Source: Streptomyces candidus (GTDB lineage Bacteria > Actinomycetota > Actinomycetes > Streptomycetales > Streptomycetaceae). Taken from it: a DNA stretch of 41,856 nt. Both the position numbers and the translations under genes were made by a program. Under the pieces are notes generated by a model. It saw only the letters and a list, made by a program, of their open reading frames with translations, was not told the DNA's origin and searched no databases. The stretch covers positions 1 to 41,856 of the forward strand of contig NZ_JACHEM010000029.1 of the NCBI RefSeq assembly GCF_014207445.1, read 5' to 3'. Numbering within the stretch: position 1 is the stretch's first letter; each line of letters starts with the position of its first letter. This document shows, piece after piece, positions 16,319-24,706 of the stretch.

Positions 16319-17931
16319 GAAGGAACTGCTACACCATCTGCCGGCCCCAGGACTGCGCCGGCTCACTGTTTCCGCCCGCCGGGCCTGCGTGCTGCCCGGA
16401 GTGCGGGGATCGCGGTTGCTTGACCTCAGACCACCTCACTTACGCGATGTCCTGCGGTACCCGGACTCCTAAGCTCGTGCGTCCGGGCGATCCTGATGGC
16501 GCTCTGAGTGTTCCTCCGTTCATCCCTCTGGAGGCGAGTTTCACTCAACTGCGGGTACTGCGAACTGCTGTTACCGCGAACTACGGGTAATACGTACTGC
16601 GCCTGTGGCCCAAGAGGCGCCACATTCTCCGGCAGCCAGCCCCGTCGCCCGTCCTGCGTCTGCTCTGGCTCAGAACCCCACTGCCGGACCTCCCGGTGCG
16701 CGCGCCCGCAGCCGACGCCTTCACCGAGGTGCCACTCACCTACCTGCACTGCTGAGTACTTCCGAGTACTGCGTACTGCACCTGCGCTGCTGGTGATGGC
16801 CCCTGATCACTGCGGGCCACCCGGTCCGGCCGTCAGTCCCGTCGCCTCCATGCCACTCACCGGCTTCGGAACTCCACCACCGCACCATCCTGCGAACTGC
16901 AACTGCTTACTGCTGCCAGGCAGTTCATCTCTGCCCGGCCCTGCTGTCCCTCTGGGTTACAGGAGAAACATAACCACACCACGACCCAATGTCTACTCCC
17001 ACCATGGGAGATTTTCGCCCGTGCTGATCTGAGGGAATGTCTTTCAGTCATACACGTAACCTGGGTGAAGGACTCTGCCGCCACCGCAGCGCCAGGTCCT
17101 CAGCGCCCTCGAACGCCTCCACCAGCACGCACCCACCCCATCCCCTCCCTCACCGGCAGGGCCCGTGGCGGACCCCGAGGCCACCCCCGGGCTGCGTCCA
17201 CGCGTGCTCCGCCACCCCTTTGCAGCACAATCGCGCGGACGGTCCGATCACGCATCGCCAGTAGCCAGCCTGCCCCAGGGGCCGACTTGGCTGCGCAACA
17301 GGCGTGTTGCTCGTGCGGAGCGCCGGAGTCCGGACCGCGAAGCGGACACCGGGGCCCCAGGCCGCGTAGCGGGAACGTCACCGGGACCCGGTCGTCTGCG
17401 TCGTGGGGCAGGTGGAGCGCACCGCACCGGTCCTGGTGGTCGGGGCCGGGCCGAAGAGAGACCGACTGGCCAGCGCGTCGAACGTGATCTCATCGGCAAC
17501 CAGGACAGCACCTCGGTGACGGCGGGCGCCGGTACGCGCGGGCTCGTGCACCTGCTGGAGCTCCTGGGCCGTCAGGAGCCGCATAGGGCAGGCGGGGGCA
17601 GCCGCATGGCCTCATGCTCCTCCGCTCTGCGTTCTCTGCCGGGCAGCGGCTGATCGAAGAGGCCATCGAGGACCACCGGCCTCGACAGGTGCATGATGCC
17701 CGTCGGCAGGGTGGGAGACTGGCGCGTAGTCGCTGTCCTGACTGGCCGCCCCCGCCGAAGGACGGGGCGAGCTGGGCGCGCCGGTGTCGTCCCTGCGGGC
17801 TGAGATCCTGCTTGCCGGTGGTGCATGCGTTTGTCGATTCGAGGCCTGTGTGGCTTCGCTCTGGTGGGGATGGTCATGGCAGTAGAGGTGCATGTCGGCG
17901 GTGGGCTGGAGCCCGGGCTGCGGAGCAGGGC
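16319..17931. other. Long gene-poor region with GTACTGC repeats
   Basis: No frame over these 1.6 kb has a credible start, codon bias and family. Base composition is lower in GC at 16440-17050 than in the flanks. GTACTGC occurs at 16555, 16594 and as a tandem pair at 16766-16779, with related GAACTGC words nearby (16562 and about 16893). A + frame starting near 16540 (NCGYCELLLP, then YCACGPRG) resembles a small zinc-ribbon, but it dissolves into low-complexity sequence. It may be decayed DNA. Confidence 0.4.
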
Positions 17932-18408
17932 GTGACGGCGCCCGATGTGGCTCGGGCGCTGAGCGGTCTGCTGGAGGCCAGTCACACGGCGCCCTTCGAG
18001 CAGTTGCCCCGTTTGCTCGACAGCGCCGCGAAGGAGGCAGGTGCGGGCGGGGCGTGGCTGTTCGTGGCAGACCTTCAGGAGGAGGTGCTGCGTGAGGTCA
18101 CCGGCTTCGGTCTGAGCGCCGGCGAGGGCGGCGAGGAGTTTCCGATTGAGGGCACGCTGCCCGGCCGCGCCTATCAGACAGCTGTGGTCACAGCGCCGGC
18201 CCGCGGCGGGGCGTGCTGGGTAGGGGAGACTGCCCTGGTCCTGGAGGAGGGACACGGCCTGGGCCATGCCGCGGCTCAGCATTCCCGCTCTGCTCCGCCG
18301 CAGCGGCTGCTACACCACAGCCCCGGACCAGCGCACCGCTGCACGACGCGTCCGGCGGCGCAGAGGCGAGGGGTGGTCGTGTTGGCGCCGTCGGCACGTA
18401 CGGTGTGA
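17932..18408 (+). pseudogene. Truncated GAF-domain phosphatase paralogue
   Basis: From a GTG at 17932 the frame reads DVARALSGLLEASHTAPFEQL, then GGAWLFVADLQEEVLREVTG and LPGRAYQTAVV. This parallels the N-terminal part of the PP2C-type phosphatase at 32960-34213 (LHALLRASHLSAFEELPALV, YVADIQEVVLREATG, LAGRAFRDG). Similarity ends near 18190. The phosphatase domain is absent and the frame drifts into unrelated sequence to 18408. It is a fragment of a second gene of this family, probably left by a deletion. Confidence 0.65.
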
Positions 18409-18791
18409 CCGGCGGGGGCGGGGAACGGCGCCGGCCCGCGGGGGTGCGGACGCTCGGGGAAGACGCGGAAGGAAGGGGTGGTTCTGATACAGGCCTCGGG
18501 ATCGCGTACCCGGCACGACCACCACCCCGCAGACCTCGGGGGCATTCACAGCCGGACACATGCAGGGAGAACACATCAGGGACGGGCCCGCACCACGGAC
18601 TCCCAAAGAGCGCGGTGACGTGCGGACCTGACGTGCAACCCGGGCCGGAAAAATCCACGAGCCCCGAAGGCGCATACGACATCTGCAAGCTGCGCCCAAG
18701 CTCGGGACGCACCCCCAGCCTACGCCCGCCCCGACACCCGGACAGAACTGTCATACGGTCCCCGCACATCCTGCACGGCGGACACACGAAC

Positions 18792-19058
18792 TTGGGCAGC
18801 TACCGGTCCAGCATCAGCGCCTGCGGCGGAACGCCGTACGTCATCGTCGGCGGCCCGTCTGCAGAGCCGGACATCATCATCGGTCCCGGTAGGCGCTGCA
18901 CCACGCCGGATGGGCGGGAGTACGCCACCACGCGGGGCACCGGAACCTGGAGCGCGCCGGGTCCAGAGAGCCCGGTGATGGTCAACGGCCTGTACGCGGT
19001 GGAGGCCGGCACGCCTGCCCGGCTGCTTGCCACGCTGCCTGCGCTCGCGGGCACGTGA
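18792..19058 (+). CDS. Possible gene end of unknown function
   Basis: The + frame ending at 19058 has strongly G/C-rich third codon positions over its last 90 codons (for instance TPYVIVGGPSAEPDIIIGP and PVMVNGLYAVEAGTPARLL) and is followed three bases later by a hairpin. Both suggest a real gene end. The start is unclear: TTG at 18792 with GGCGGA upstream is used here, but the gene may begin further upstream. No family is recognised. Confidence 0.3.
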   Translation: MGSYRSSISACGGTPYVIVGGPSAEPDIIIGPGRRCTTPDGREYATTRGTGTWSAPGPESPVMVNGLYAVEAGTPARLLATLPALAGT

Positions 19059-19060
19059 GA

Positions 19061-19082
19061 AGGGGCACCCACAGGCGCCCCT
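19061..19082 (+). terminator. Short hairpin after the 19058 stop
   Basis: AGGGGC and GCCCCT form a 6-bp stem around a 10-base loop, three bases after the stop codon. The bases from here to 19385 hold no other gene. Confidence 0.4.
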
Positions 19083-19385
19083 CCGCCCAGCCCATGGTGC
19101 TGTTGAGCTGAAGAGCACGCCCGTCCCCGCTCGCCACATGGAGCAGAAGCAGAGCGATCCCGTGTCGGTAGCTCCCCGTACTGCTGGGCGGGAACCGGAG
19201 CGTGGTAGGTGAAGGCCACGTCGTCACCGTACGAGCGCGCACTGACAGAGGGGATCGACTTGCCAGATGCCCTGAATCGGACCCGGCGTTACGGACCGTC
19301 GATGACGTTCGGACGGCCCGCTGGTTAGTCTTCGCGTTCTGCCCCGCTGCGTCAGACGCAGCAAGCGTTTTCGTGAGAGGTCGTC

Positions 19386-20483
19386 ATGAGCCGTAATCCC
19401 TGTGGTGAGATGAGTGCCGGTGGGGTCGGCCCTCGCGTGGGCTTCCTGCCTGTGTCGAATGGCATCGATTCTCTTTCGGAGGTTGTCTCCCGGCTCGCGC
19501 GACCTGACAGGGACGTCACCGCCCGGGATCTGAAGTACGCGGTCCTCCACCTGCAGGCCGCCACCAAGGTGTTGGTCAAGGCACGCCTCCAGACAGCCCA
19601 CTGGTCGCCCGTGGTGAAGGACCTCAGCAAGTGCACCAGGGAGAAGTACGACGAGGGAAAGTGCGAGAGCGCCACCATCGCTGAGTCGATGCGCCGGCTC
19701 GTCGACGTGATCGGGCTCCCGATCGAGAAGAGGGACCGCGAGGCGGTGGAAGAACTGGGGAGGCTCCGCAACCGTCTTCAGCACTGGGGCCTGCAGGAGA
19801 CAGCCGCCCTGGTGAGAAAGCAAGCAGCGAGTGTGCTGGACTTCCTCATGAGGTTCCTGGACGAGCAGCTGATACCCCAGCTGGGAGAACAACAGATCGC
19901 CTCCTTGCAGGAAGAGATGAACCTCGTTCGCCATGGAGTGCGGAAGATCGGCACCTACGTGGAGACCCGCCGCGCTCGCTTGCGTGACGAACTCAAGGAG
20001 CACGCCGACACGGCAGTGCGATGTCCGTCGTGCCACGAATGGGCCCTGGTGGTGGAGCAGGAGAACAGCAAATGTCACTTCTGCTCTCGCGCCTGGGACA
20101 GCAAACAGCTCGCGTACGCCTACGAAGAGCGCTTCGAATCAGGGAGCACCGCAGACGAGATTTCCTCAGGTGACTGCCCGAAGTGCTGGAACCGAACACT
20201 CATCATCGGGGTACGCACAGCAGCAGCTCGTGACCGGCGGATCGACATGTGCTTCTCCTGCGTCGAGGTATTCACGGGACTCCGCATGTGCACGTGTTCC
20301 GAGTGGTTTCTCCCCAGGGACGGAGAGGACAGCTGCCGCCGATGCATCGACCTGTACATGGAGGGATCTGGTAAAGGCTGGGCTGAATGGGTCGCGGTCT
20401 GCACGGGCGAAGAACCCCCGGCCAGGGGAGGAACACAACCGATCGCACAAGCAGGTCCGGATCCGCGCGGTGACGCGGACTGA
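19386..20483 (+). CDS. HEPN-like domain fused to zinc ribbons, candidate RNase
   Basis: This 365-residue soluble protein has a helical N-terminal domain. Helices at about 46-80 and 95-165 frame a conserved-looking R-N-R-L-Q-H at 128-133, the R-x4-6-H catalytic signature of HEPN ribonucleases. A basic helical linker (about 170-205) leads to zinc-binding pairs: Cys213/216 with Cys230/233, Cys264/267 with Cys289/292, and Cys302/304 with Cys317/320. HEPN proteins are common effectors in toxin-antitoxin and antiviral systems, and the ribbons could bind nucleic acid. The N-terminal 25 residues are poorly ordered in appearance. GAGAGG precedes the ATG. No partner gene with an antitoxin family is adjacent. 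The HEPN call is from the motif and helix pattern only. Confidence 0.7.
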   Translation: MSRNPCGEMSAGGVGPRVGFLPVSNGIDSLSEVVSRLARPDRDVTARDLKYAVLHLQAATKVLVKARLQTAHWSPVVKDLSKCTREKYDEGKCESATIAESMRRLVDVIGLPIEKRDREAVEELGRLRNRLQHWGLQETAALVRKQAASVLDFLMRFLDEQLIPQLGEQQIASLQEEMNLVRHGVRKIGTYVETRRARLRDELKEHADTAVRCPSCHEWALVVEQENSKCHFCSRAWDSKQLAYAYEERFESGSTADEISSGDCPKCWNRTLIIGVRTAAARDRRIDMCFSCVEVFTGLRMCTCSEWFLPRDGEDSCRRCIDLYMEGSGKGWAEWVAVCTGEEPPARGGTQPIAQAGPDPRGDAD

Positions 20484-20670
20484 GTACGCCCGGTGCAAGC
20501 CACTGGACTACGCTGCCGCCGTCACTGAGGGACTGCGCCGGGCACTGAAGGGGGATGCGGCCTATTCGGGGCTCATCACGAAGGATCCGCTGCACACGGA
20601 CTGGAGCACTGAGTGGCTCCATGGCGGTCTCCACACCCTCGGAGGGCTGGAGGAGGCGCTAGTGCTGTAT
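20470..20670 (+). pseudogene. C-terminal remnant of a plasmid replicase
   Basis: A frame overlapping the end of the HEPN gene reads ARCKPLDYAAAVTEGLRRAL, then AAYSGLITKDPLHTDW and LHTLGGLEEAL. The S-G-L-I-T-K-x-P-L-H and H-T-L-x-x-L-x-E pattern is that of replicase or primase-like Rep proteins (Replicase family) from Gram-positive plasmids and phages. No start, no N-terminal domain and no C-terminal end are present, so it is a fragment. It indicates that plasmid or phage DNA once lay here. Confidence 0.5.
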
Positions 20671-20770
20671 CAAGCAAGCGTTCGCCCTGTTGTAGTCCTG
20701 TGCCATGGAACCTCAGCGGGAACGAGTCGATGGGCTGTTAGAGTCCGGGACCGACGAAGGGGGGCCGCTC

Positions 20771-20971
20771 GTGGCCAAGGTCAACATCAGTCTTGATGCC
20801 GAACTGGTAGTGGAAGTGATGGTCCTGGCCGGGGTCGGCTCGCCCCAGGACGCCGTCGAAGCGGTCGTGCGCGACTACATCGCCCGTGGACACCGCACCG
20901 AGGCGCGCACCGAGCTCAAAGAGCAGAGCCTGCGCGAGGTCGGGGTCAAACCGCAGGAGCCTCAAGGCTGA
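20771..20971 (+). CDS. VapB-like ribbon-helix-helix antitoxin, orphan
   Basis: The 66-residue protein begins MAKVNISLDAELVVEVM, a beta strand followed by helices (SPQDAVEAVVRDYIAR), which is the ribbon-helix-helix layout of VapB/DUF2191 antitoxins. The GTG at 20771 has GAAGGGGG about eight bases upstream; a longer in-frame start at 20705 is less likely. No PIN-domain VapC gene follows within the next 380 bases, so it is an orphan or the toxin was lost. It may bind DNA as a dimer. Confidence 0.65.
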   Translation: MAKVNISLDAELVVEVMVLAGVGSPQDAVEAVVRDYIARGHRTEARTELKEQSLREVGVKPQEPQG

Positions 20972-21300
20972 CCACTGTGATCGCGAGACGTCGTTCCAGC
21001 TCCGTTGGCACGTGCCCGGCCGGCTGTGGCGAGACCGCCGCGGCGACGACCGGCTCCTACGCGTCGTCTCCAGGAGGGCGAACGTAGCCTGATGCGGCAC
21101 TAGGCGGTCACATGGAGCCTCCCCGCCGCCACTGCCGCCCTCTGACCCGGCGCGACAGCGCGGGTTCAGGGCGCGCCTGGCCGCGTTGATGACGTTGTGG
21201 GCGGCAGCCCCGTACACGGCGGCTTCCACTCGCTGAGCAGGGCTTTGTGATCAGGATGACGGTCCCTACCGGTGGATACGGCCCTGGCTACGATGGAAAG
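20972..21300. other. Gene-free interval after the VapB-like gene
   Basis: No VapC-like or other gene is seen. A reverse frame (AAVYGAAAHNVINAARRAL, 21150-21230) looks like a scrap of coding DNA, possibly a transposase end, without start or recognised motif. Confidence 0.35.
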
Positions 21301-21339
21301 CGCCCTGACCTTGGCAGTTGCGATGGTGGGGTCAGGGCG
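21301..21339. terminator. Hairpin downstream of the toxin-antitoxin-like pair
   Basis: CGCCCTGACC (21301-21310) pairs perfectly with GGTCAGGGCG (21330-21339), with a 19-base loop. It lies 14 bases past the stop of the 86-residue gene and likely terminates it. Confidence 0.6.
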
Positions 21340-21353
21340 TTGTCACGGGGTGG

Positions 21354-21614
21354 CTACCCGAGCCAGACGATGTTCAGGACCGTCAAGCTGTGCAGAGGCC
21401 GGTTGATCCAGTAGGTCAGGGAGAGCTGGCCGACGGCCGCGTAGCGGACGTCCTCGCCCTCATCGTCGTCCGTGTCGAACTGAGCGAACCCCCACGGATC
21501 TGCGGCGGCCGCGGCCAGGATGTCCCACACGGTGTCCGCGGCGTGCCCGGGCAGGGCGTCGAGGGCCTTGGCGGCCGGGGCACAGACTCGGACCGCGTAC
21601 GGCGACGGGCTCAC
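21354..21614 (-). CDS. RelE/ParE-like small protein, candidate toxin
   Basis: The 86-residue protein (VSPSPYAVRVCAPAAKALD, then VWDILAAAAADPWGFAQFD, RYAAVGQLSLTYWINRP and LTVLNIVWLG) has the helix-helix-sheet order of RelE/ParE toxins, with a final strand typical of that fold. The GTG at 21614 overlaps the stop of the upstream DUF6247-like gene as GTGA, so the two are translationally coupled, antitoxin-like gene first. Catalytic Arg and Lys residues of RelE are not obvious, so the mechanism is uncertain. Confidence 0.6.
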   Translation of the reverse strand: MSPSPYAVRVCAPAAKALDALPGHAADTVWDILAAAAADPWGFAQFDTDDDEGEDVRYAAVGQLSLTYWINRPLHSLTVLNIVWLG

Positions 21615-21916
21615 CGGCGCCGTCGGCGGAGCTCCGCCAGGTCGACGGCGTCGCTGTCGTCGTAGCCGGAGGCGACGAACGCATCGACGGCCGGGGCGTG
21701 CGCGATGCGGCCCTGCCAGTTCTGGAGGACCTCGTAGAGCCGGGCGAGGGAGAACGTGCGCCGCGATTCCTCGAGGGCGGCCGCCCACTCGTGCTCGAAG
21801 GCCGGCACCCAGGTGCTCGCACGCTTGTCGGCGCGCAGCTGGGCGAGGAGTTCGGCCGGAGCTCCCGGGGCGGGGGCGTACGGCGTGAGGGGTGCGTGGT
21901 CGGGCTGCGCGCTCAT
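21611..21916 (-). CDS. DUF6247-like protein, candidate antitoxin
   Basis: The 101-residue protein begins MSAQPDHAPLTPYAPAPGAP and has a helical middle (FEHEWAAALEESRRTFSLARL, YEVLQNWQGRIA) and a basic end (LAELRRRRR). This resembles DUF6247 proteins, which in actinomycetes are often followed by RelE-like toxins. GGGAGGA lies five bases before the ATG at 21916. An in-frame ATG at 21979 with AGGAGG ten bases upstream would add 21 residues and cannot be excluded. Role as antitoxin is inferred from gene order and overlap. Confidence 0.65.
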   Translation of the reverse strand: MSAQPDHAPLTPYAPAPGAPAELLAQLRADKRASTWVPAFEHEWAAALEESRRTFSLARLYEVLQNWQGRIAHAPAVDAFVASGYDDSDAVDLAELRRRRR

Positions 21917-21993
21917 CTGGTCCTCCCGGCGGGTCGTCACCTCACGGTACGCGCGCCGGGTGGCCGTGGATGCGGGCATGGGCGGATCTCCTC

Positions 21994-22279
21994 CTAGCGG
22001 GTGCGCAGGGTGCGGACGGCGGCCTGGGCGTGTCGCGCAGCGGGTGATCCTGTTTGTCCCAACTGGCGGCCACGTAGTTGAGAAGTTCGGCCGTGGCGCG
22101 TTCCGAGTCGCGCGGGTCGCTGGCGAGCAGCTTGTCGGCGGCGAGTGCGACGTCGAAGGCGGGGTGGGCAGGTCTTCTGGGGCAAGGGCGTTGCCGCGGT
22201 CGACGTCCAGAGCCATGGGCGGAGATGTGACTGAGCCGTGCAATTGGCGAATGAGCGTCTGAGTTGGCGCGAGTGGCAA
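21994..22279 (-). pseudogene. Decayed gene upstream of the toxin-antitoxin-like pair
   Basis: Three frames carry consecutive protein-like pieces: MALDVDRGNALAPEDLP, then FDVALAADKLLASDPRDSER and LLNYVAASWDKQDHPLRD, then AQAAVRTLRTR with a stop at 21994. Two frameshifts would be needed to join them into a protein of about 95 residues. No family is recognised. The pieces end 15 bases before the upstream alternative start of the DUF6247-like gene, suggesting an earlier operon. Confidence 0.5.
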
Positions 22280-22327
22280 GCTCGTGTCCGAAGTGGAGGA
22301 TCCCGGTCCTGACAGGGTGAGGGCCCG

Positions 22328-22948
22328 TCAGGTGTCGGCGCGGCGGTGGCGCTGGTAGTGGCGGGCGGAGCGGGCTCGGTTGCCGCAGGCTGCGGAGCAC
22401 CATTCCCTGCGGGGGTGGTTCTTGAGGAAGTACAGGACGCATCCCGGGGCCAGGCAGGCTCGGAGCTGGTCGCGGGCGTCCTGGCTGAAGAGCTCGATTG
22501 ATTCTTCAGCGACGGCCGAGACGACGGCGAAGGCTGCCTGACCACTGGTGCGGGTGTGGCGTGAGGGTGCCTGGCCGGGTGTCCAGGACAACGCCGACCA
22601 GTGAGGTGTCTCGCCGGCGGCCTGGTTGAGCACGGTGACGGCTGCATGCAGTTCGCGCGTGCAGGACGCGGCTGCGGGGCGCGGGTCCTCGACGGCCTCG
22701 GCGGCCAGCCGGCGCAGAGCGTCACGCAGGCTGATCAGCTGGTTGCCGAGGCGGTCCAGGTCGGCAGGGGCGAGGGCATCGAGGTTCTCCGGCGTCATCG
22801 GATCCGTTCGGGAAGAGACGGCGTGCAGCCAGGACCTCGTGCCGTCAGGATCGCGCAGCGCGTCGTGCACGCCGTCCCGGTCGGCCCAGATGGTGTTCAT
22901 CAACTCCACCGGGAGCGGCTCGTCCAGCAGCCGTGCGTTCGTGCTCAT
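22328..22948 (-). CDS. CGNR zinc-finger regulator with ABATE domain
   Basis: The 206-residue protein has an N-terminal ABATE-type domain (LLDEPLPVELMNTIWADRD, residues 7-25) and a C-terminal CGNR zinc finger (CLAPGCVLYF, then EWCSAACGNRARSARHY at about 175-200). These are probable transcription regulators of stress genes. It is transcribed away from the AhpD-like operon, sharing a 139-bp promoter region that contains two CTAATGGTTG repeats, and is the natural candidate regulator of that operon and of itself. Full length, intact. Confidence 0.9.
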   Translation of the reverse strand: MSTNARLLDEPLPVELMNTIWADRDGVHDALRDPDGTRSWLHAVSSRTDPMTPENLDALAPADLDRLGNQLISLRDALRRLAAEAVEDPRPAAASCTRELHAAVTVLNQAAGETPHWSALSWTPGQAPSRHTRTSGQAAFAVVSAVAEESIELFSQDARDQLRACLAPGCVLYFLKNHPRREWCSAACGNRARSARHYQRHRRADT

Positions 22949-22969
22949 GTCACCGAGACTATCGCACTT

Positions 22970-23038
22970 CTAATGGTTGCGCCCCCTTTCATCCGTTGAC
23001 GCGAAGGCGGGTACGTGTCATGGTTCCCCTAATGGTTG
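22970..23038. promoter_or_regulatory. Paired CTAATGGTTG repeats, candidate CGNR operator
   Basis: CTAATGGTTG occurs at 22970-22979 and 23029-23038 in the same orientation, 59 bases apart, with a related ATGGTT at about 23020. They lie in the divergent promoter region between the CGNR regulator and the AhpD-like gene, as expected for binding sites of a shared regulator. The link to the regulator is inferred. Confidence 0.45.
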
Positions 23039-23087
23039 AAGGCGCACCCAAGCGTCAGAGTTACAGCGATTGAAGGAGTGCCTACTC

Positions 23088-23636
23088 ATGGCCGTTTTCG
23101 CCCCCGTTGAGCCCGCTACTGCGACCGGCAAGGCCGCCGAGCTGCTTGCCGATGTACAGAAGACCCTCGGCCTGACGCCGAACATGACCAAGGTGATGGC
23201 CAACAGTCCCGCCCTACTCACGGGCTACCTTGCCTTGTCCGGTGCACTGGCCGGCGGCGTGCTGAGCGCCCCGGTCCGTGAGCGTCTCGCGCTGGCCACC
23301 GCCGAGTACAACCGCTGTGAGTACTGCCTGTCGGCCCACACCTACATCGGTGCGAACACCGCCAAGATCGACTCCGGCGAACTGGACGCAGCCCGCGACG
23401 CTAAGGCGTCCGACCCGCACACGCAGGCGCTGTTGACCCTGTCCGACGCCATCGCCCGCGGCCACGGCCAGGTCGACGACGCCGCTCTCCAGGCCACCCG
23501 CGACGCCGGCGCCACCGACGCCGAGATCGGCGAGGTCATAGGCCACCTGGCCCTGAACATCCTGACCAACTACTTCAACATCCTCGCCAAGGTCGACAAC
23601 GACTGGCCCGTGATCACCCCGCGCATCGTGGCCTGA
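23088..23636 (+). CDS. Carboxymuconolactone decarboxylase family protein, AhpD-like
   Basis: The 182-residue all-helical protein has the AhpD redox motif C-E-Y-C (77-80) with His84 (CLSAH), so it should act as a thiol peroxidase-type reductase or disulfide carrier rather than a true decarboxylase. The N-terminal part (AAELLADVQKTLGLTPNMTKVM) and C-terminal part (IGEVIGHLALNILTNYFN) are typical of the family. AAGGAG precedes the ATG. It is first in an operon with PNPOx-like and DUF1348 genes, divergent from the CGNR regulator, pointing to an oxidative or electrophile stress response. Confidence 0.9.
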   Translation: MAVFAPVEPATATGKAAELLADVQKTLGLTPNMTKVMANSPALLTGYLALSGALAGGVLSAPVRERLALATAEYNRCEYCLSAHTYIGANTAKIDSGELDAARDAKASDPHTQALLTLSDAIARGHGQVDDAALQATRDAGATDAEIGEVIGHLALNILTNYFNILAKVDNDWPVITPRIVA

Positions 23637-23655
23637 CCCGCGCCCGCCCCGCCGA

Positions 23656-23685
23656 CCTGACCGCACCGCACCGACTGGGGTCAGG
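23656..23685 (+). terminator. Intercistronic hairpin
   Basis: CCTGACC (23656-23662) pairs with GGTCAGG (23679-23685) across a 16-base loop, between the AhpD-like and PNPOx-like genes. It may attenuate downstream transcription or stabilise the first message. Confidence 0.4.
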
Positions 23686-23746
23686 CCGCGGTCACACCCC
23701 TCGCCCACCCCTCGGCGCTCCAACGGCAGCACCTGGGAGGAGAACA

Positions 23747-24694
23747 ATGTCCGATCCGGTACACAACACCACTGCGGGGTTCCACGAGGGTGAGCTGGTC
23801 GTGCAGCGCCATGCGGGCGTGGCCAAGGACGCGGCCCGACTCTCGGACATGCTGGCCCCCGCTCAGCTGCGCGGCGGCGTGATGCGGTTCCTGGCGGAGA
23901 GGACCTTCGCGGCGATCACCGCCCGCGACACGACCGGCATGCTGTGGATCTCCCCGCTCACTGGCCCGCCCGGTTTTCTCCGCGTCACCTCACCGGCGAC
24001 CCTCGATGTGCGAACCCTGCCCGCCGAGGGCGACCCGCTTCATCACCTGCCGACGGATCAGCCGGTGGGACTGATCGTGGTCGAGTTCGCCGCCCGTCGG
24101 CGCCTGCGGATCAACGGCACTCTGTCCCACACCGGGAGCGGCGCGCTGCGCATCGCCGTGGAACAGGCCTACGGCAACTGCCCGCAGTACATCCAGCACC
24201 GCCGCCTCGAACCCGCACCCGGCGCCCCCTCCGGCGCGGAGCCGGTGCGGCACGGAAGCACCCTCACGCAGGATGACCTCGACCTGATCCGCCGGTCCGA
24301 CACCTTTCTGATCGGCACAACCCATCCCGCCCGCGGCAACGACGCCTCACACCGCGGCGGGCCTGCTGGATTCGTCCGCGCAGAGGACGGAGGGCTGTGG
24401 TGGCCCGACTACCGGGGCAACAACATGTTCAACACACTCGGCAATCTCGAGGCCGACCCCACCGCCGCTCTGCTCTTCTGCGACTTCACCACCGGCCGCA
24501 CCCTGCACCTGTCCGGTCGGGCCGCCCTGGAATGGCCCCAGCCGGGCGCCCCCGGCGATGACGACCGCACTGGCCGCCGCGTTCACCTCGCCCCCCAGCA
24601 GCTGGTGGCCGGCCGGCTGTTGCCGCTGCGAGCCGACACCGTCACCGCCGCCCCCGACAACCCGCCGCTGACCGACCAGCCCTCCGCACGGTGA
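23747..24694 (+). CDS. Pyridoxamine 5'-phosphate oxidase family (FMN-binding split barrel) protein
   Basis: The 315-residue protein reads as a split-barrel flavoprotein of the PNPOx family: a first strand pair (RFLAERTFAAITARDTTGMLWISPL), a second half with LIRRSDTFLIGTTHPARGNDASHRGG, and WWPDYRGNNMFNTLGNLEAD with LLFCDFTTGRTLHLSGRA. It is of the longer type seen in bacterial pyridoxamine-oxidase-like proteins that reduce or oxidise small substrates with FMN. GGGAGGAG precedes the ATG. It follows the AhpD-like gene by 110 bases. The substrate is unknown. Confidence 0.85.
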   Translation: MSDPVHNTTAGFHEGELVVQRHAGVAKDAARLSDMLAPAQLRGGVMRFLAERTFAAITARDTTGMLWISPLTGPPGFLRVTSPATLDVRTLPAEGDPLHHLPTDQPVGLIVVEFAARRRLRINGTLSHTGSGALRIAVEQAYGNCPQYIQHRRLEPAPGAPSGAEPVRHGSTLTQDDLDLIRRSDTFLIGTTHPARGNDASHRGGPAGFVRAEDGGLWWPDYRGNNMFNTLGNLEADPTAALLFCDFTTGRTLHLSGRAALEWPQPGAPGDDDRTGRRVHLAPQQLVAGRLLPLRADTVTAAPDNPPLTDQPSAR

Positions 24695-24706
24695 AGGACA
24701 CCTCCC

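Noticed and set aside
16508..17032. 174-codon + frame with CxxC-like motifs
   Set aside because: Only the first 40 codons look like a zinc ribbon; the rest is low-complexity with poor codon bias, so I do not call a gene.
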